A stretch of 64,000 nucleotides of DNA from the NCBI GenBank assembly GCA_022702545.1, contig JAHRBC010000007.1, positions 868,001-932,000 of the forward strand, read 5' to 3'. Under the pieces are notes generated by a model that ran no database searches, was not told the DNA's origin, and saw only the letters and a list, made by a program, of their open reading frames with translations. The position numbers were made by a program, and so were the translations under genes. This document shows positions 34,019 through 46,892 of the stretch, piece after piece. Every line of letters starts with the position of its first letter. Position 1 is the first letter of the stretch. The DNA comes from Phycomyces nitens (taxonomy: Eukaryota > Mucoromycota > Mucoromycetes > Mucorales > Phycomycetaceae).

Positions 34019-36484
34019 ATGGATTGGTGAATCTATAATATCTGTAATTAATTATATCACAAGGCTTTTCAATGTATAGGCAACAAATTATGCAATATGT
34101 ATTGCACTCTAGGGACAAGGTCTCATCCGAGTCATGGTTATATTGAAACGTCGTGTCCTAATACCAAAAGAAAACAAACAGCGCTTTCGAGTGTCGTGAT
34201 CCTACACCACAAATTTGAATTTCCGGATTCAAGGTTGTGTATTCATCTTTACATGCATCTCATTCTGTTTTCCTTGTCATCATTAATCTTTAATAATGTG
34301 TTGGTCAGATTCCTCAAAGAAGATCACATTTTAGACAAAGTATACGCGGTATTCAACTGCAGAATATATATATATATATATTGTGACTGGAATAAATACG
34401 GTGAATTGTCGATTCCTGAGATCTTGTGCAAAGATGTAGAGAAACTACCAATTGACTTCATCATGATAAAGCTGGCTTTGTAAAGATCATTCAGGATGCA
34501 AAATGGCCCGGGCAATAAAAGATGTTACAGATGAAGCCGTGATTCCAACCCGTTTACAAACATACTATTTGGCATACTTTGTACGATCTGGCGTCCAACA
34601 GTTGTTGTGGTTGCCAAGCCTTTACTGACGCAGGCCAGTATGACAGTACCAAAGATATCGGTTTAAGCAAGAACGAATTGGATTAATGAGTTTTGGTTTA
34701 CTCTTGTAAAAAACAACAACAACCAAATGAAAAGCGCGCCATTGACTGTTTTTAGCCAAGGTCAAAGGAGATGGTGGATCGGTTATGATATGAGGGTATA
34801 TTTTGGGCTAAAAGTGTCGGGTTCCTTGCCGTCCAAAGGGACAATATGAACAAACAATAAATACAACGTAAAAAGTACTCGAGACAGTATTCAAGCCATT
34901 CTTTGACAGTCTTTTACACAAATATTCAACTCGTTATTATTTTCGTACAGTGCAAAAAATAATAAAAATAATCTTGACACGAGTATTGTAAAGTGGCCGT
35001 CAAAGAGCTTAAATCTGATCCCAAGTGAAAAAGATCTGGAATCTTTTGGATGGCCATTTGGGTCAAGACTCTGCCAGCCTATGACATTATTAAATAAACA
35101 CCTAGCTGTTATCAGCTAAAGCTTAATCCTTACGCTTTATAATCACAAAGTCAAGAGATCTTGATGTAATGGTGAATATGATAAATAACAAAATATCATT
35201 TTCTTGATATTTGAAATACGTATCAGAAAATTCGAAATCGTAGGGCTCTGTATCACACTTTAGACCTGGATGTATTTTGGGAGTGGCCAAAAATAATCCT
35301 TGGTCAGTCGAGATTAAAAGCTGTCCGGGGTCTTATTGACAAACATCTCTAGATATAGTCTCGCTAATACAATATTCTGTAACAGTTGGGAAGGTCTATA
35401 CAAATAAAGCGAATGTTATGTTTTGGCTGGTACTCCAAATATTTATTATTTCTGAAGCTATATTGCTCTTGATAGTTGGTTGTTCAAAATATCGAATACA
35501 AGATCATTTATTATGGTTTGTGGCAAGTAAACATACCTTTTTGTATCTTTACCAGAGTCCCTCTTGACCTTTCCGCAGACATTCTTGGGTAGTCTAGGAT
35601 TATTTTCAATTCTAAAAGATTTGGTCTCTTTGAGTGTCTGGTCAATACATTTCACTATGGATTAACCTGTAAAAGTGGCACAGCCATAATGTTGGCTGGA
35701 CCTAATATTGACAAATGTATGATCATATTACTTGTTAATTCTTTGATAGTCGTGGTAAATATCTTATTTGGTCAATTGGATCTTGTAGATGCTGTTTATT
35801 AAAGCGAGAATAAAATGAGATTTTGGCTGTCAACTAAATCATATTGTTTTCTAGATACCAATATACATATAGTCATTTTACTCTTGTGGAACTTATATGA
35901 AGCAAGAGTAGGTGTGCCTTGTTATAGGCGCAATGTAATTGTTGTAAATTATAAATCAATCAATTCCAGAATTACGGCTGAAAATGGCATTTGATACATG
36001 TACATAATATAGTACTGACTGATGAGTGTATATTGACTCTGGATTGTATTCGAACGAGTATCATTCAGGACTAGGTGAATTTGAAACTATTTGTTCCTTG
36101 TTTACCCAGAAGCACTGTATTGGGGTATAGCTCCTGACGATTGATAGCAAAAGACCTTCTTTTGTGTTGAGAGTTCAAAGATTTACATGAAAAGAGGCTA
36201 ATGGTTTATGCGAATTAGAGAAAAGAATATTAGTTTTATTGGCATTCATTAGATTCCAAAAAATAAAATAAAAAATAAAAAGTATCACGGCAAGACTGAT
36301 GTGTTTAGAATATATATATATAAAGGTAATATATTAAGCCCCATTGACATTTCTTCATGTGGAGTATTTGAGTAATCTGGCCAGACGTAAAAAAAACTGA
36401 TGCTGATGTGTTGAATATAATGGGAGAGGGGAAATAGAGACAGATGGCTTTCATGTACATGGCTTAAAGGCATTATAATAATAA

Positions 36485-39245
36485 TTAGGCGGTTTGTGTC
36501 TCTGTCAAACAGGTGCTTTCGATTTTTGGTCGGCTTGGCATGTTTTGTATGCCTTCTGGCGTGACCGGACGAGAGGAAGACACACTACTGGCTTCGGATG
36601 ATTTTTGAATTTCTTGTGATTCAGTAGGATTCAGAGGTGCCACGATAGTTGGATCTTCTTTGGAGACCTCTTTTCCGGCAGTAACTGCTTCTACCTTTTT
36701 GGCTGGTTTTGTTGGTGGCAAGGGCGATACCTGAAATATCAGCCAAAACGAGTCAATTAAGCCATTTAAACTAAAAATGGCCAAGTCATCTGGCTATACC
36801 TTTGTAGAAGGCTTCTTGAGATATCCAAGTGGCTTTTCCCGTTTGCCAACTTCTTTTCCAGACTCCAGGTGAGATCGGACTGATTTCAAATCACTGGATT
36901 TCTCAGGAACTGCTGCTCTTGCAACATCCGTAGTGACCTTTGGCTATTCCAAACCCTCCAAAAATAAATACGTCTTGATAATACCATCTGTATATTCTCA
37001 ACTATACCTTTGCTGGCTGGACTCTGGGAAGATGTATCGCAAACTTTTTGGCAATGGTCGGTGGCTTTGGCTGTTTTGTCGTTCCTTCTGGATGACTAGC
37101 AGGCTTGCCGATCCGTGACACAGACACCGGCCCATTTTTCTTGGCTGTCTGTAACACTTTTGGGGACTTTCCGGATTTGTCATTAGTTGCTGGTGGCACG
37201 ACTACAGAAATATCAGAGACAGCAGATACGACAGTGGTCTTTTTGGTGGTTCGAATCAATCGCTCGGTAGGTGTTTTTGGTGTGAGTGGTGAGCTGGATG
37301 GAGAGGTTACGGGTGCCTGTTTGCGGGTACTTGCAGCAGTTGGTGCCGTCAGACGCGCAAGAGCTCCTCGAGATGCCTTTGGGGAAACCTTTTTGGTTTC
37401 GGCCACCTTTGTGCGTTCAGAGGCATTCTTGTGAGCCATCATGACTACCCGTGGCATGGGAGGTGTCTTTGTAGTCGTGGCAGACATTGTTCTTCTTGAA
37501 CTGTCTTCTGTCTGGATCACTGAAGGACGACGACTGGTTGGGCGTGCAATTCCGGTTGTTCCTCTGAGAGACGTGGCAGAGGCAGGACTTGTGGAGCTGG
37601 CTGATGTTGGGGATTTGGTCTTGTTTGCGGTAAGGAGCCCGGTTGATATGGTGACTTGGAAACCTGGTTGTTTGAGACGAGAAGCAGAGCTAGGCTTCTG
37701 GTCCTTGGTGGCCTTTTCATTTTCCTTTTTCTGCTTGAGAGGAATCTTTTGGAGACTACCGAGCTTGGAAGGTTTGCGCAAAGAAGACTCCCCGGGGCCT
37801 TTTTTCTGATCCAATTACAGATCTTTAGAGCCATGTCTAGATTAAATATTAGCTATCTACCTTTTCTGGCTTTGTGGCCACAGTGGGTTTTGTGCTAGAT
37901 GGAGTAATCAAAGGCTTTTGTTCCGTGTGTGGAATATCAGAATCACTGGGGTCTTTGGGATCCTCTGCCTTATTGTCTTTTGTATCACTGATGGCCAGTA
38001 CCAATTCAATGTCCTGAGGCACATTTGGTGCACAAGTGCTTGCATAGATTACACCCGTCTGTCTGGCATTAGAAACACTGTATTTGACTGTCAGGGTCTG
38101 GGAATAACGGTGCGATATATATTACCTCTCCACAGAGTCCAATCCGGCAAATATCCGCCATGCATTGACTGCATCTTCTTTCTCAAGCACGATTCCTTCT
38201 ACTGGACCACTAAGATAGAAACAAGACAGCATAAGATTACCTTTGGTGGTTTGATTGAAATAGAATAATAATAAAAAAAGGGTCTACAAGTTCAACGCAG
38301 GTGCCTGTGATTTGGGAAAATCTTCTTTTCATCCACCCTCTCCCCCCCCCCCCCTTTTTTTTCCCTTTGATCCCCGACGTTGCTTTGCATAGAGTGAACC
38401 TATCTATCTGTCTGCTAAAACATATCGACCAAGATTCTCTCACCTTATGAGACCAAGCGCCAATTCGTCCCTTGCAGAGTGTGTTTGATAGAGAATCTGG
38501 GCCTGCTCTAGAGTAAGCTGGATATTAGGGCGTCTGTGGAGGATATTAAAGCCGGCGTTCTTGATTTCTTTGATCGTGTTGTCTGTATCATGCATGTCCA
38601 AATTCCTGATGAAGCCCAATGTACGTTCTTTCTCCTGAATAGCTGCACCTTCCAGGTTCTTGGTTAATAAACCACAAGGGGGAGTAGGACAAGACTCCTC
38701 TTCTGCTTCTGGTGCTGTCTTTTCAACATCATCTCCTTTTATTTCTGTTTCCACAGAGTCTCTGTCTAGAACTGGGGGTTGGCTGTCTTGTTCTGGAGCC
38801 AGGCCGAGTGGTTCTTGGGGTTCAACGGCATTCTTGTCGTCATCAAGCTCATCTCTGACGGCAACTTTTGGTTCTGGTTCTGGTTCTGGTTCTAGTTTTT
38901 GTTCTGGTCTTTGTTCTGGTGAGCAGGTCTCGGAAGGATCCTTGTCGGTCAGGGTGGTTTCTAGAGACCAAATGACGATCAAAGGTGGTCAGTTATTAAA
39001 GACATGGAGGTATATATATACATATACATATAATAATAATAATAATATAATGAGGATAATTCTTTATTAGGATAAAGAATGTGGATTTGAACTCACCCTT
39101 TTGCAACTCTTGGAGATCAAGTGTCAGATCCTTTTTATTTGATAGCAAAATAGATGTTTGAGACTAAAAGGATAGCAGGGCAACAAGTGCAAGGGACAGT
39201 AAAGAGATTAAAACCTACACTGGAGCTGGTTTGTTCCAAGGTCAT
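36485..39245 (-). CDS. NDK-like-domain protein with long acidic and basic disordered flanks
   Basis: Model: complement(join(36485..36730,36800..36943,37008..37805,37861..38077,38126..38209,38444..38960,39097..39163,39219..39245)), 699 aa, phases consistent. Residues 30-120 are acidic (EPEPEPEP, DELDDDKN). Residues about 150-260 resemble nucleoside diphosphate kinase: RTLGFIRNLDMHD, IKNAGFNILHRR, QLTLEQAQILYQTHSA, SGPVEGIVLEKEDAVNAWR. The canonical NAVHGSDS segment becomes GVIYAST, so the phosphorylated His is missing. The rest is Ser/Thr/Pro/Lys-rich (many SP and TP sites, KKP and RRPS patches), resembling cytoskeleton-associated tails. It may be a scaffold rather than an enzyme. The 48-bp intron 38078-38125 was chosen for frame and is the least certain join. 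Confidence 0.7.
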
Positions 39246-42200
39246 TTTATTATTGTATTCTATTGGTTTGTATGAATTGAGAATTATGGAAAAGAGAAAG
39301 AGTGAAATTTTTTAAAAAAAGGGAAAAGGAATTGGTCTTAATTTCTTTTTTGTTCAGCCAAAAAAAAACGCAGGAGATTCCAATGTGATTATTTCTTTGG
39401 GCCGTCAGGATGAAAATACTCGTTACGGCCAAAGAAAAAACCTTAAAGATTATGATATATAGAACCAGTGGCCGAATACCACCAGCCAATCCAACCAGAT
39501 TTGGGGTGCAAGAATAAAATGGATCCTAATGATATTAATAAAGGGGACCAACCGACCAGAAAAGCAATATTTTTAGGAGAAGGGTTCAAAAATAGCAAGT
39601 GTCATCATCAAATCAAAAACGCCATGGAACTCGCCCCAGACTGATACAAAGGCTCTCCTGAATCCAAAAAGAAAAAACGATATTTCATATGTGGCCCTCG
39701 TGTCATAAGACGACGAATGAAGCCCAGATCGGTGGTGTGTAGAGTTGAGCCAAAATGATTCATCACAAAGCATAATAAAATACACAAAAAGCAAGATTGG
39801 TGGCCATAATTATATGAACAATTATAGTCCCACACAATCAGACCTTTAATAAACGTAAAGTATTGCAATATATCACAATTGGCCGTCTAATTGAAATATC
39901 AATAAATCAATCAAGTCTTCATTATTCTCCTCTTTCCCAAAAGGCATGTTCCTGCAAAGGCCAGAGTGTATTTCGGCAGACAAGATGCTGTTTTTTTTTT
40001 TGGCTTTTTGCTTTGGTGTTAAAGAGGGTCCAGTGTGTTACGGGTTGTACGACCAGTGTGTTCTGGTCCTGAGGGTATCACAGGTTCATCAGTGTAACCT
40101 AGAGAATTCTACTCTTTGGTTTTCATCAGTTATTATATTTAATAACCCTCTACAAGGATTTCAATGGGCACCAGATGGCATGGCTGTATAATAAATAAAG
40201 AAGCAGAGAAGATTGAGCGATAAATCAGTGAGTCGTGTTTCCAAAGTGTGCATTATACTTTACCCCAAAGTATCACAGTTTATGTATATCGATCACACAC
40301 CTGATTACCAGACTCTCTCTTTCTTTCTTTTTTGGCTTTAACCAACTGATTTATATTCTCCATGGCCTCAATAAGCCGTCTGTTTAACTTGTAAAGAATA
40401 GCATTTCAATAATCATCAATCCAAAGAAAAAAAGGCCTAGGAGCATTGCAAAGACAATTTAGCGATCCGGATACTCTGTACTCTTTGGCCATATATATCT
40501 CTTGAATATCCCAATATTAAACACATATAGGGCTGTATTACCTCCTTACAAAAAGGCAGACGTTACTTTCTTTTATCATGCATCAAACCCAAGGAGGGGG
40601 CAAAATAATCATAGTACACATGAGGTTCTGGCTTGGTGTTTCTATGCTTAAAGACAAATGATCAAATCATCATCTTGGACTCAAGGTGTCAAACATATGA
40701 AAGTCTCGATTACAAAAAGGCAGCTGTTTTTATGCTACTCTAGAATTTTGCACGCTCACAGTACGTTTTAGATACACATGATATTTCTATTAAACTCCTT
40801 TTTCTCCTTTTTTAGTTGCAAAAAAAAACCATTAAATCCATAAACAATAAAAGGCGACGGACACAATTGAAGGCAGCACAATAATCTGACCATTGACTCA
40901 AACACTCAAAGACATCACTAGTCTATCAGTTACGCAAGGCTTCAATCATATATATATATATATAACCAAAAAAAAAAGAGCTACTAAACCTCTGGGTTTT
41001 CTCATTATGGATTATTAAATGGATATGTATCTCTTAATAATAGTACTTTAATCGAGATCAAAATGAATCATTTATAAAATATGCATCCGAATATTAACTA
41101 TATTTTTTTCTGCTGTTGATATCAAGGCACATATTTATTCTGTCTTGGATTACATTTTGGCTATCAATCTTATCATGTACCGCAAATCTCATATTAATAT
41201 GCAAAATTTAAAGTGTGCATCGAGAATAAAGGTGCAAACCCGTATTTTGATACATAAAAAATAAAAAAATAAAAACATTTGGTGCCCTATAAAATATTCA
41301 ATTTTCTCCAGTATTTGGACTGAATTTATAGGATCATAGCAGTAGACTTTTCATCACATATCGCAAGGATGTTTTGGCATACAAGACTCTTTTTTTTCAA
41401 AAAACCAAAAGAACTGCAAGTAATTGGTATAGCACGACTGTAGAAAAATGCTGGCTGTTATGTTATAAAAACATGACCAAATGTTATTGAGTAACTAAAC
41501 ATATTCTGTCTAGAATTCTACCATTACATCTCTAGACATCAGATATTGTAAGCCTAGTGTAAAATTATGCATTAAATGACAGTAGAATAAAGACCAAGTT
41601 GAAGAATATATGACTCCCTAATATATGCTTACTGCAAGCGCACCATGTATATCATCTGCATTGGCCAAAAGATATTAGAAAACAGTAGTCTTTGTTGCCT
41701 TTCAGATTCGTGCCAATGTTAAGTAGAATTAATTAAAATCGCAAAACAAAGCGTCAAGACTACATGTTTTTTTTAAAAAAAAAAAGGTTTTCTTATTTGG
41801 ACTGCAGTATGTCGCAATAGATCAATAATAGGACTCCTAAGAAGCATAGGAATCGTGGATGCCGTAAAATAAAACTTGTCATTAGTAAATCTTTTATGAA
41901 TGGAACATAGACTCCTATTTATGAAAAACCAAAAAGATGTATAATGGTATAAAGCATAATCCATAGGTGGAGAGATGATGAATACGTAGTTTATTTTTAA
42001 AAATAGAGTTATTAATGAGCCAGATCTCATTTTTTTGTAGAGCGTACTACAAAGTTTGGTACAAGCAATAAATGAGCCAGATCAATGACAATTGACTACT
42101 TAAATTATAAAAATCTGCGATGCAGCCCTTGAAACTCTTGTATCATTTACGTCAGGTATATAGCAAAATTAATAAAACATGATGAGTAACTTTTTACTGG

Positions 42201-42497
42201 CTATTTATTTCCAAGTAAAAAAAAAACAAAAACAAACTGAAATTCTGTCTGTCGTAGGATTTGTGTTCGAGTATTTGGCCGAATGATAATAGGGCTTTGG
42301 ATAATGGCATAACTTAAATCTACTTTGTAGATTCTGTTATGTAGTCTTTGTTAGGTCTATTTATATTATTATTCCAAGTTGGCTTCATCACTCTCTCTCC
42401 CAGCCAGGTTCAATTATGGTTGAAACAGCTTTTTAGTCTAGTATCGATAAACAAAAAACTAAAAATTGATTATGGATAAAAAATAAATGAAAAAAGA
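39246..42497. other. Intergenic, 3.3 kb, no gene seen
   Basis: AT-rich, with homopolymer runs (A and T runs of 9-12) and a TA run near 40952-40965. Short open frames at 39250-40191 have no recognisable content. Confidence 0.5.
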
Positions 42498-42600
42498 TTA
42501 GAGTTTACGAGGTTGTCCTCTCTTTTGTACGGATTGATCTTGAGCAGCAGTCGCTAATACTGCTATACGTTTTCGTTTGTTGCCGATTGATATAGGGCTA
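42498..42600 (-). pseudogene. Possible 3'-terminal exon cut off by a LINE
   Basis: After a possible acceptor (CAATTCTAG) the minus strand reads PISIGNKRKRIAVL, then ATAAQDQSVQKRGQPRKL and a stop. The basic composition and splice-like boundary look like the end of a real gene. The sequence just upstream on the minus strand (beyond about 42640) is LINE, so the rest of the gene would be missing. It could equally be chance. Confidence 0.25.
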
Positions 42601-42639
42601 GAATTGGGAGTTAGTAGATGACAACCGGTTTTTCTTGGT

Positions 42640-44650
42640 CAACCTTTCTTACAAATAGATTGTACCACTGTAGTGACATTGAAGGGGGATGCACCAGACT
42701 TTCTTCCAATGTCACTTGCTCCGATCAACTGTATTTTGTACGCTGATGATGTCGCCAGATAGGGAGACCTTAAGATGCGCGGAAAATGTTAGCCACTGCA
42801 GAGACTCATTCAAATCTTTTTGGGTATAAGTGGAGTCCATCCAAATGCAAAGTCCTCAATACCCCGCCCGATCTGCCTCTTACTCTGTATGGGAACCATC
42901 TACCTTCTTGCACTACTTTCAAATAACTGGGCATTCCTTTTTCTAGCCATGGAATAGATCGAACGGCACTATTTACTCACTCTCAGAAGAAAGCTGTTGC
43001 AGCGATGCATATGCTGGGCACTCTGGGTGCTCATATATTTGCCTTTGGTCTATCCACAGCTGTTTGGGTTTATCTTATTTTTGTCCATCCCATTCTTGAT
43101 TACAGCTTAGCAATTTTTCCCGCTGGTCGAATGGACTCTGCTCCTTTGCAAAAGGCCCAAAATGCTTGTCTTCAGGCTTATATTTGACGATTTAATGGAT
43201 ATATATGGGTGGTATTGTCGCGTGATGTGTTTGGTTGTGTAGTGTAGATGTCCAAACGGCGGCAAGAAAAATGTAATATAACTCCAATGTAATCGATGTC
43301 TTGTCACTAAATGAACCGAAGACCAAATAGCAATACCAGAGGCAGTTATACACAGAAAGAAAAAATAATATAGAACGTAAAAACGATGATTTATTCAGTT
43401 GATTTCTTTTTAGTATTTTATAGTAATTGGTAGATCTTTTTTTGGGGTGAACGAGAAATTGGATGAGATTGCGTTTAGATGAGAATAGAGATAAAGTTTA
43501 TCTGTACAACCCGTTGATGAGATGGTAGGTGATCTTCTTTACCAATCTCCACTAACCTTCTTACTTGTGAACTAGTCGAGAGATTTAGACAACGTGCACG
43601 CACGACAGTATATATTGTCGCTTTGGTTACTCTACCCAACATGTACACCTGACTTCAGGTTCACCAAGCTAAGTTTCTTCTTCGTGCGCTCACACTACCG
43701 TCGGACTCCTTGTTCAAAGCTGTTGCCATGCAGCTGGGCATTACCAAAGCCAAAACGGAATCGGAAAATCTTTGCCGTAGTGTACTTTGGAAACATGTCC
43801 AACAGTTAGAAAAAAGCCAACCCCAGCCAAAAGACACATTGAGAGAAGCTTATATCCAATTACATCAAAAAGAAATTGACAGACAGCTTGCGAGCAAAAA
43901 TCCCCCGATTGCTGTCACTAGAGATCTGTGTAAACATGTTTGGGATTCTGTCTTACTGCTGCCTTTCACTCGTCAGGAACGTCGTCTTCTGATTAAATGG
44001 CGTTTTGCTTGCCTCCCTCCCTCCCCATCCGTAGCCTGTAAATGTGGCACTGTCAAAGGCAACAGGGCTCATATGCTGGTCTGTCCAGATACAATTGTGA
44101 TGGTACATCATCTTCAAAGACATTTGGACCCTCCCACGCCACAGGATATCCATATCATTGACCATGGTCTCAACTGCCTCCCCAGGTCCTACAAAACACC
44201 TGGTACGTGGTGCAATTGGTGGCCGTGCTTACTTGTTTTGCTACGTGCTATTGATCAAACAACATCTCAATATCAAATTCCTACTGAACCACATCTGGTC
44301 AAATCCTCATCGACCTTGCAGCCGCCTACTGCTCCAAAAAACTCTCATTAAAACCAAACCCCACCCCTCGACGATAGAGAGAGCCTGTCCCCGGCAATCC
44401 TTTCTCTTGGCTTACGTCCGAAATATCTACCGTCCCCCATCAACCCCTCCTGTCTGTGTCCTCCCGAAGCTGTGCTTAGTACGGTCAAGTTTTCTTGACT
44501 CTATTGTGCGACCATATTCATAAATGGATTGTCCGAGTTTCTAAAAGGGATCCCTCTTTAGAGTTCTGATCCTTACTGAAATCAGTTCCCAATCTTGGTG
44601 CTGTCAGTACCTAGTTACTTATTCTCAATTCTTGACGTATCATTCTTTTT
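42640..44650 (+). mobile_element. Degenerate LINE retrotransposon (plus strand)
   Basis: Fragments of ORF2 are read in changing frames. A reverse-transcriptase core with YADD (near 42739-42750, INCILYADDVA) is followed by a stop. Post-RT sequence follows (GLSTAVWVYLIFVHPILDYS near 43040-43110). An insertion at about 43186-43604 interrupts it. The C-terminal domain (43710-44351) contains RRLLIKWRFACLPPSP and CKCGTVKGNRAHMLVCP, a zinc-knuckle-like segment typical of LINE C termini. The 5' half including the endonuclease is absent. A solo LTR is inserted in its 3' flank at 44664. Confidence 0.75.
43186..43604. mobile_element. About 420-bp insertion inside the plus-strand LINE
   Basis: The reading ...ACLQAYI at 43184 resumes as CRFGYSTQHVHL at about 43605, so the DNA between is inserted. 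The insert begins TGACGATTTAATGG and ends CGCACGACA, the TG...CA form of an LTR, and has AATAAATC-like signals in its middle. I could not confirm a clean target duplication. It differs from the 287-bp LTR family. Confidence 0.5.
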
Positions 44651-44663
44651 CTTTCTCTATAAT

Positions 44664-44951
44664 TGTTAGGATTGATTCCTAACAGCCTTCGCGCCACACT
44701 CCCGAAATGGATAATAACTAGAAGACCAAATACATCATAGCTATCTTTAGACTTTCCTTTCTTGTACACCCACCCGCCACAGTTACCAATCATTATATTT
44801 AGACATATCTTTATCCTAGCTTGAAAACATATAAATACCAGTAGAGCTTGATCATAGAAAGATCAAGCGAACAACGTCTTTTATTAAATAACTTATCCTT
44901 GAACCTCCTGTTTCTGTCTCATGCCTTGTCTGCTTGGATCAGTTCCTGTCA
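44664..44951. mobile_element. Solo LTR, 288 bp, copy 1
   Basis: It starts TGTTAGGATTGATTCC and ends TTCCTGTCA. It is flanked by a perfect 5-bp target duplication ATAAT (44659-44663 and 44952-44956). Internal sequence matches the copy at 50517-50803 at nearly all positions. A TATA-like ATATAAATACC lies near 44829 and may be its promoter. Confidence 0.92.
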
Positions 44952-44956
44952 ATAAT

Positions 44957-45885
44957 ATTATTTCACCTTTATTCTTACCTGCTGTATGTATCTATTACCT
45001 TATTAAAAACCGTTTTCCCCCACTGGGGGGTTTTTTTTGTGCTCTCGTTTCCTTCTCACTGAATTTCCTCTCTGTCATGGTGTGTCAAACACATATACTT
45101 TTTTCTTTTCATTCTGATACTTTAATTTATTTTACACAAGTATTTTGGGTTTTCTTTTTATTTTATTTATATTTATATTTATATTTTCAATTATTTTTTT
45201 TGCTCTCATAGGTGGCCTGTATGCCTACAGGCGTCAAGCTTTGAAACACCCACAAAAATAAAAATATTTTTATCTGTAGTGACATTGGTAAGCATGTTTT
45301 CGCTTTTTAATTCCTTTTTCTAATATTTAAAAATTGGTTCAGATGAACGAAATTTGCCAACAGAAATCCATGAGCTCTTTTATTTTCCAAGTCCTTTCCT
45401 TTTGACCAAAAAATAGTCGAGATTGTTTTGCGTCTTTATGGACTTGTACTTTATCTACTTACCATATTCATCTTCAATAGTATTTTTGTCAATATACACT
45501 ACGAAAAAAAGGGGCGCGGTTTTGGACTCGGTTTTATATAAATCGAGTCTTTTGGATATCTTATATTTATACTTTTTTTTATATATTGTTTATTAAAGAA
45601 ATTTCATAGTTATATGCTATCTATCTAATAGAGTGAGTCTTTTAATTCTATTTTTCTAATGATTAAAATAGTGATGGCAGCTATTTGGTTAGTGACAAAG
45701 GGAACATTATGGAAGATATGTTTGAAGTGAGCTTCCCATATGACCCCTATTGTGCATCCCAGAATTTTTGTTTGTAGAGGGGAACTAGTCCCAGATTTTA
45801 TTGTGTGTTACGAAAGGGACACAATTATTTTTGTATTTTTGTAGGGATATGTTGTTAAAAAAAAGAAAAAAAAACAGAGGGATCT
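44957..45885. other. LINE-flanking sequence, no gene seen
   Basis: T-rich sequence, probably the continuation of the plus-strand LINE 3' region on the left and the 3' untranslated region of the minus-strand LINE on the right. A short hairpin CCCCCACTGGGGGG lies near 45017. No gene is supported. Confidence 0.4.
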
Positions 45886-46266
45886 CTATGTTAAGTCTAT
45901 GTCGAAAGCAAATTGTGCCGTGAGAGAGTCTATGTTGGCAATAATGATATGGGTACGAAAAGGTGTAGCATCAAAGACATAGCTCCAGTGAGAGCGCCAT
46001 ATAGCCAGCAGGGTGCTGCTAATAATGTGGCAAGAGTGCAAGTGAGAATAATTGTTGGATAGTATTGGAAAGAGGAAGCCAAATAGTGCACTGTGTAGTT
46101 CTGACGTCTGTGGCTCATGGCCAAAATATTGGATCCAAATAGACCGCCATATAGGCCATTTGAGAGGGCACTGGTAGAGAAAGTGAAAAAGAGTATCGTC
46201 TTCATTTGTGCATATGGGACATTCAGGTGTTACAAAGATAGTAGGTGCACGATTGTGAAGAGTCAC
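45886..46266 (-). pseudogene. LINE ORF2, C-terminal zinc-binding domain
   Basis: CPICTNEDDTLFHFLYQCP is the zf-RVT-type C-terminal motif of plant and fungal non-LTR elements, followed by WPIWRSIW. It is joined abruptly to the endonuclease region. Confidence 0.8.
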
Positions 46267-46409
46267 TCTGCAGGAGAGAGTGTTTAGGATAGCTCAATAC
46301 CAAATACTCCGGGTGGTATGGTGGATTGGGAGAGACCAGAAATATTTCCATTGTTGCGGTGGCAATCAATCAGCGTGTTGGAGATGTAGTTGAGCCATGC
46401 TATTGGGGC

Positions 46410-46892
46410 TCAGCGAGGGTTGGATGAAGCACGGTTGTATGTGTAGTTGAAATCCCCTAAAACTAGGAGGCGGGACGGTGGGAGGGGTTGTGAGAATGGA
46501 GAGATGTGAAGAAGAGATGTGAAGAAGATCTTGCGGTCTGATACTACGGCTGGGGCATATATTACCACAATCTGAATGGGGTCGAAATGGTTGTTAGAGT
46601 GATGTATAGTGGCAAATATACTTCTACCACAGAGGCTGGAGTAAGTGTCAGAGAAAGAAATGGTTGGTGAGAGGGAGATAAGACCACAATGTTGTGTCCA
46701 CTGGCTCTCATGTGCTTGGAATTGGGTGTGAAAGAGTTCTTGGGTTTTTTGGTCTTTGGCGTGTGATTCTTGGATTGCGAGGATTTGGATATTTTGTGAA
46801 TGGAGGTGTCTGATAAAGTGGTTGCGATGTTGAGGGTCAGAGGTCTTGGTAAGCCCCCGACAGTTGATTGTTGCGATTTTTATTGTATTCAT
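46410..46892 (-). pseudogene. LINE ORF2, AP-endonuclease part
   Basis: The exonuclease-endonuclease-phosphatase fold is visible: KIATINCRGL (catalytic Asn), LAIQESHA (catalytic Glu), IVVIYAPAV and LLVLGDFNYTYN (GDFN). The frame stops soon after and the reverse transcriptase expected next is absent. The start codon overlaps the ORF1 stop. Confidence 0.85.

Larger units (their letters stand above)
32753..36484. other. Intergenic, 3.7 kb, no gene seen; palindrome cluster
   Basis: AT-rich sequence without a supported gene. It holds three inverted repeats listed separately (33376-33399, 33486-33524, 33948-34018) and a TA run near 34368-34381. The short minus-strand frame at 35458-35655 shows nothing recognisable. 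Confidence 0.5.

Noticed and set aside
35458..35655. 65-residue basic minus-strand frame
   Set aside because: No splice partner, no recognisable motif, and surrounded by noncoding AT-rich DNA.
37105..37809. Plus-strand frames of 109 and 122 residues
   Set aside because: They lie opposite the Ser/Thr/Pro-rich exon of the NDK-like gene and have no splice or homology support.
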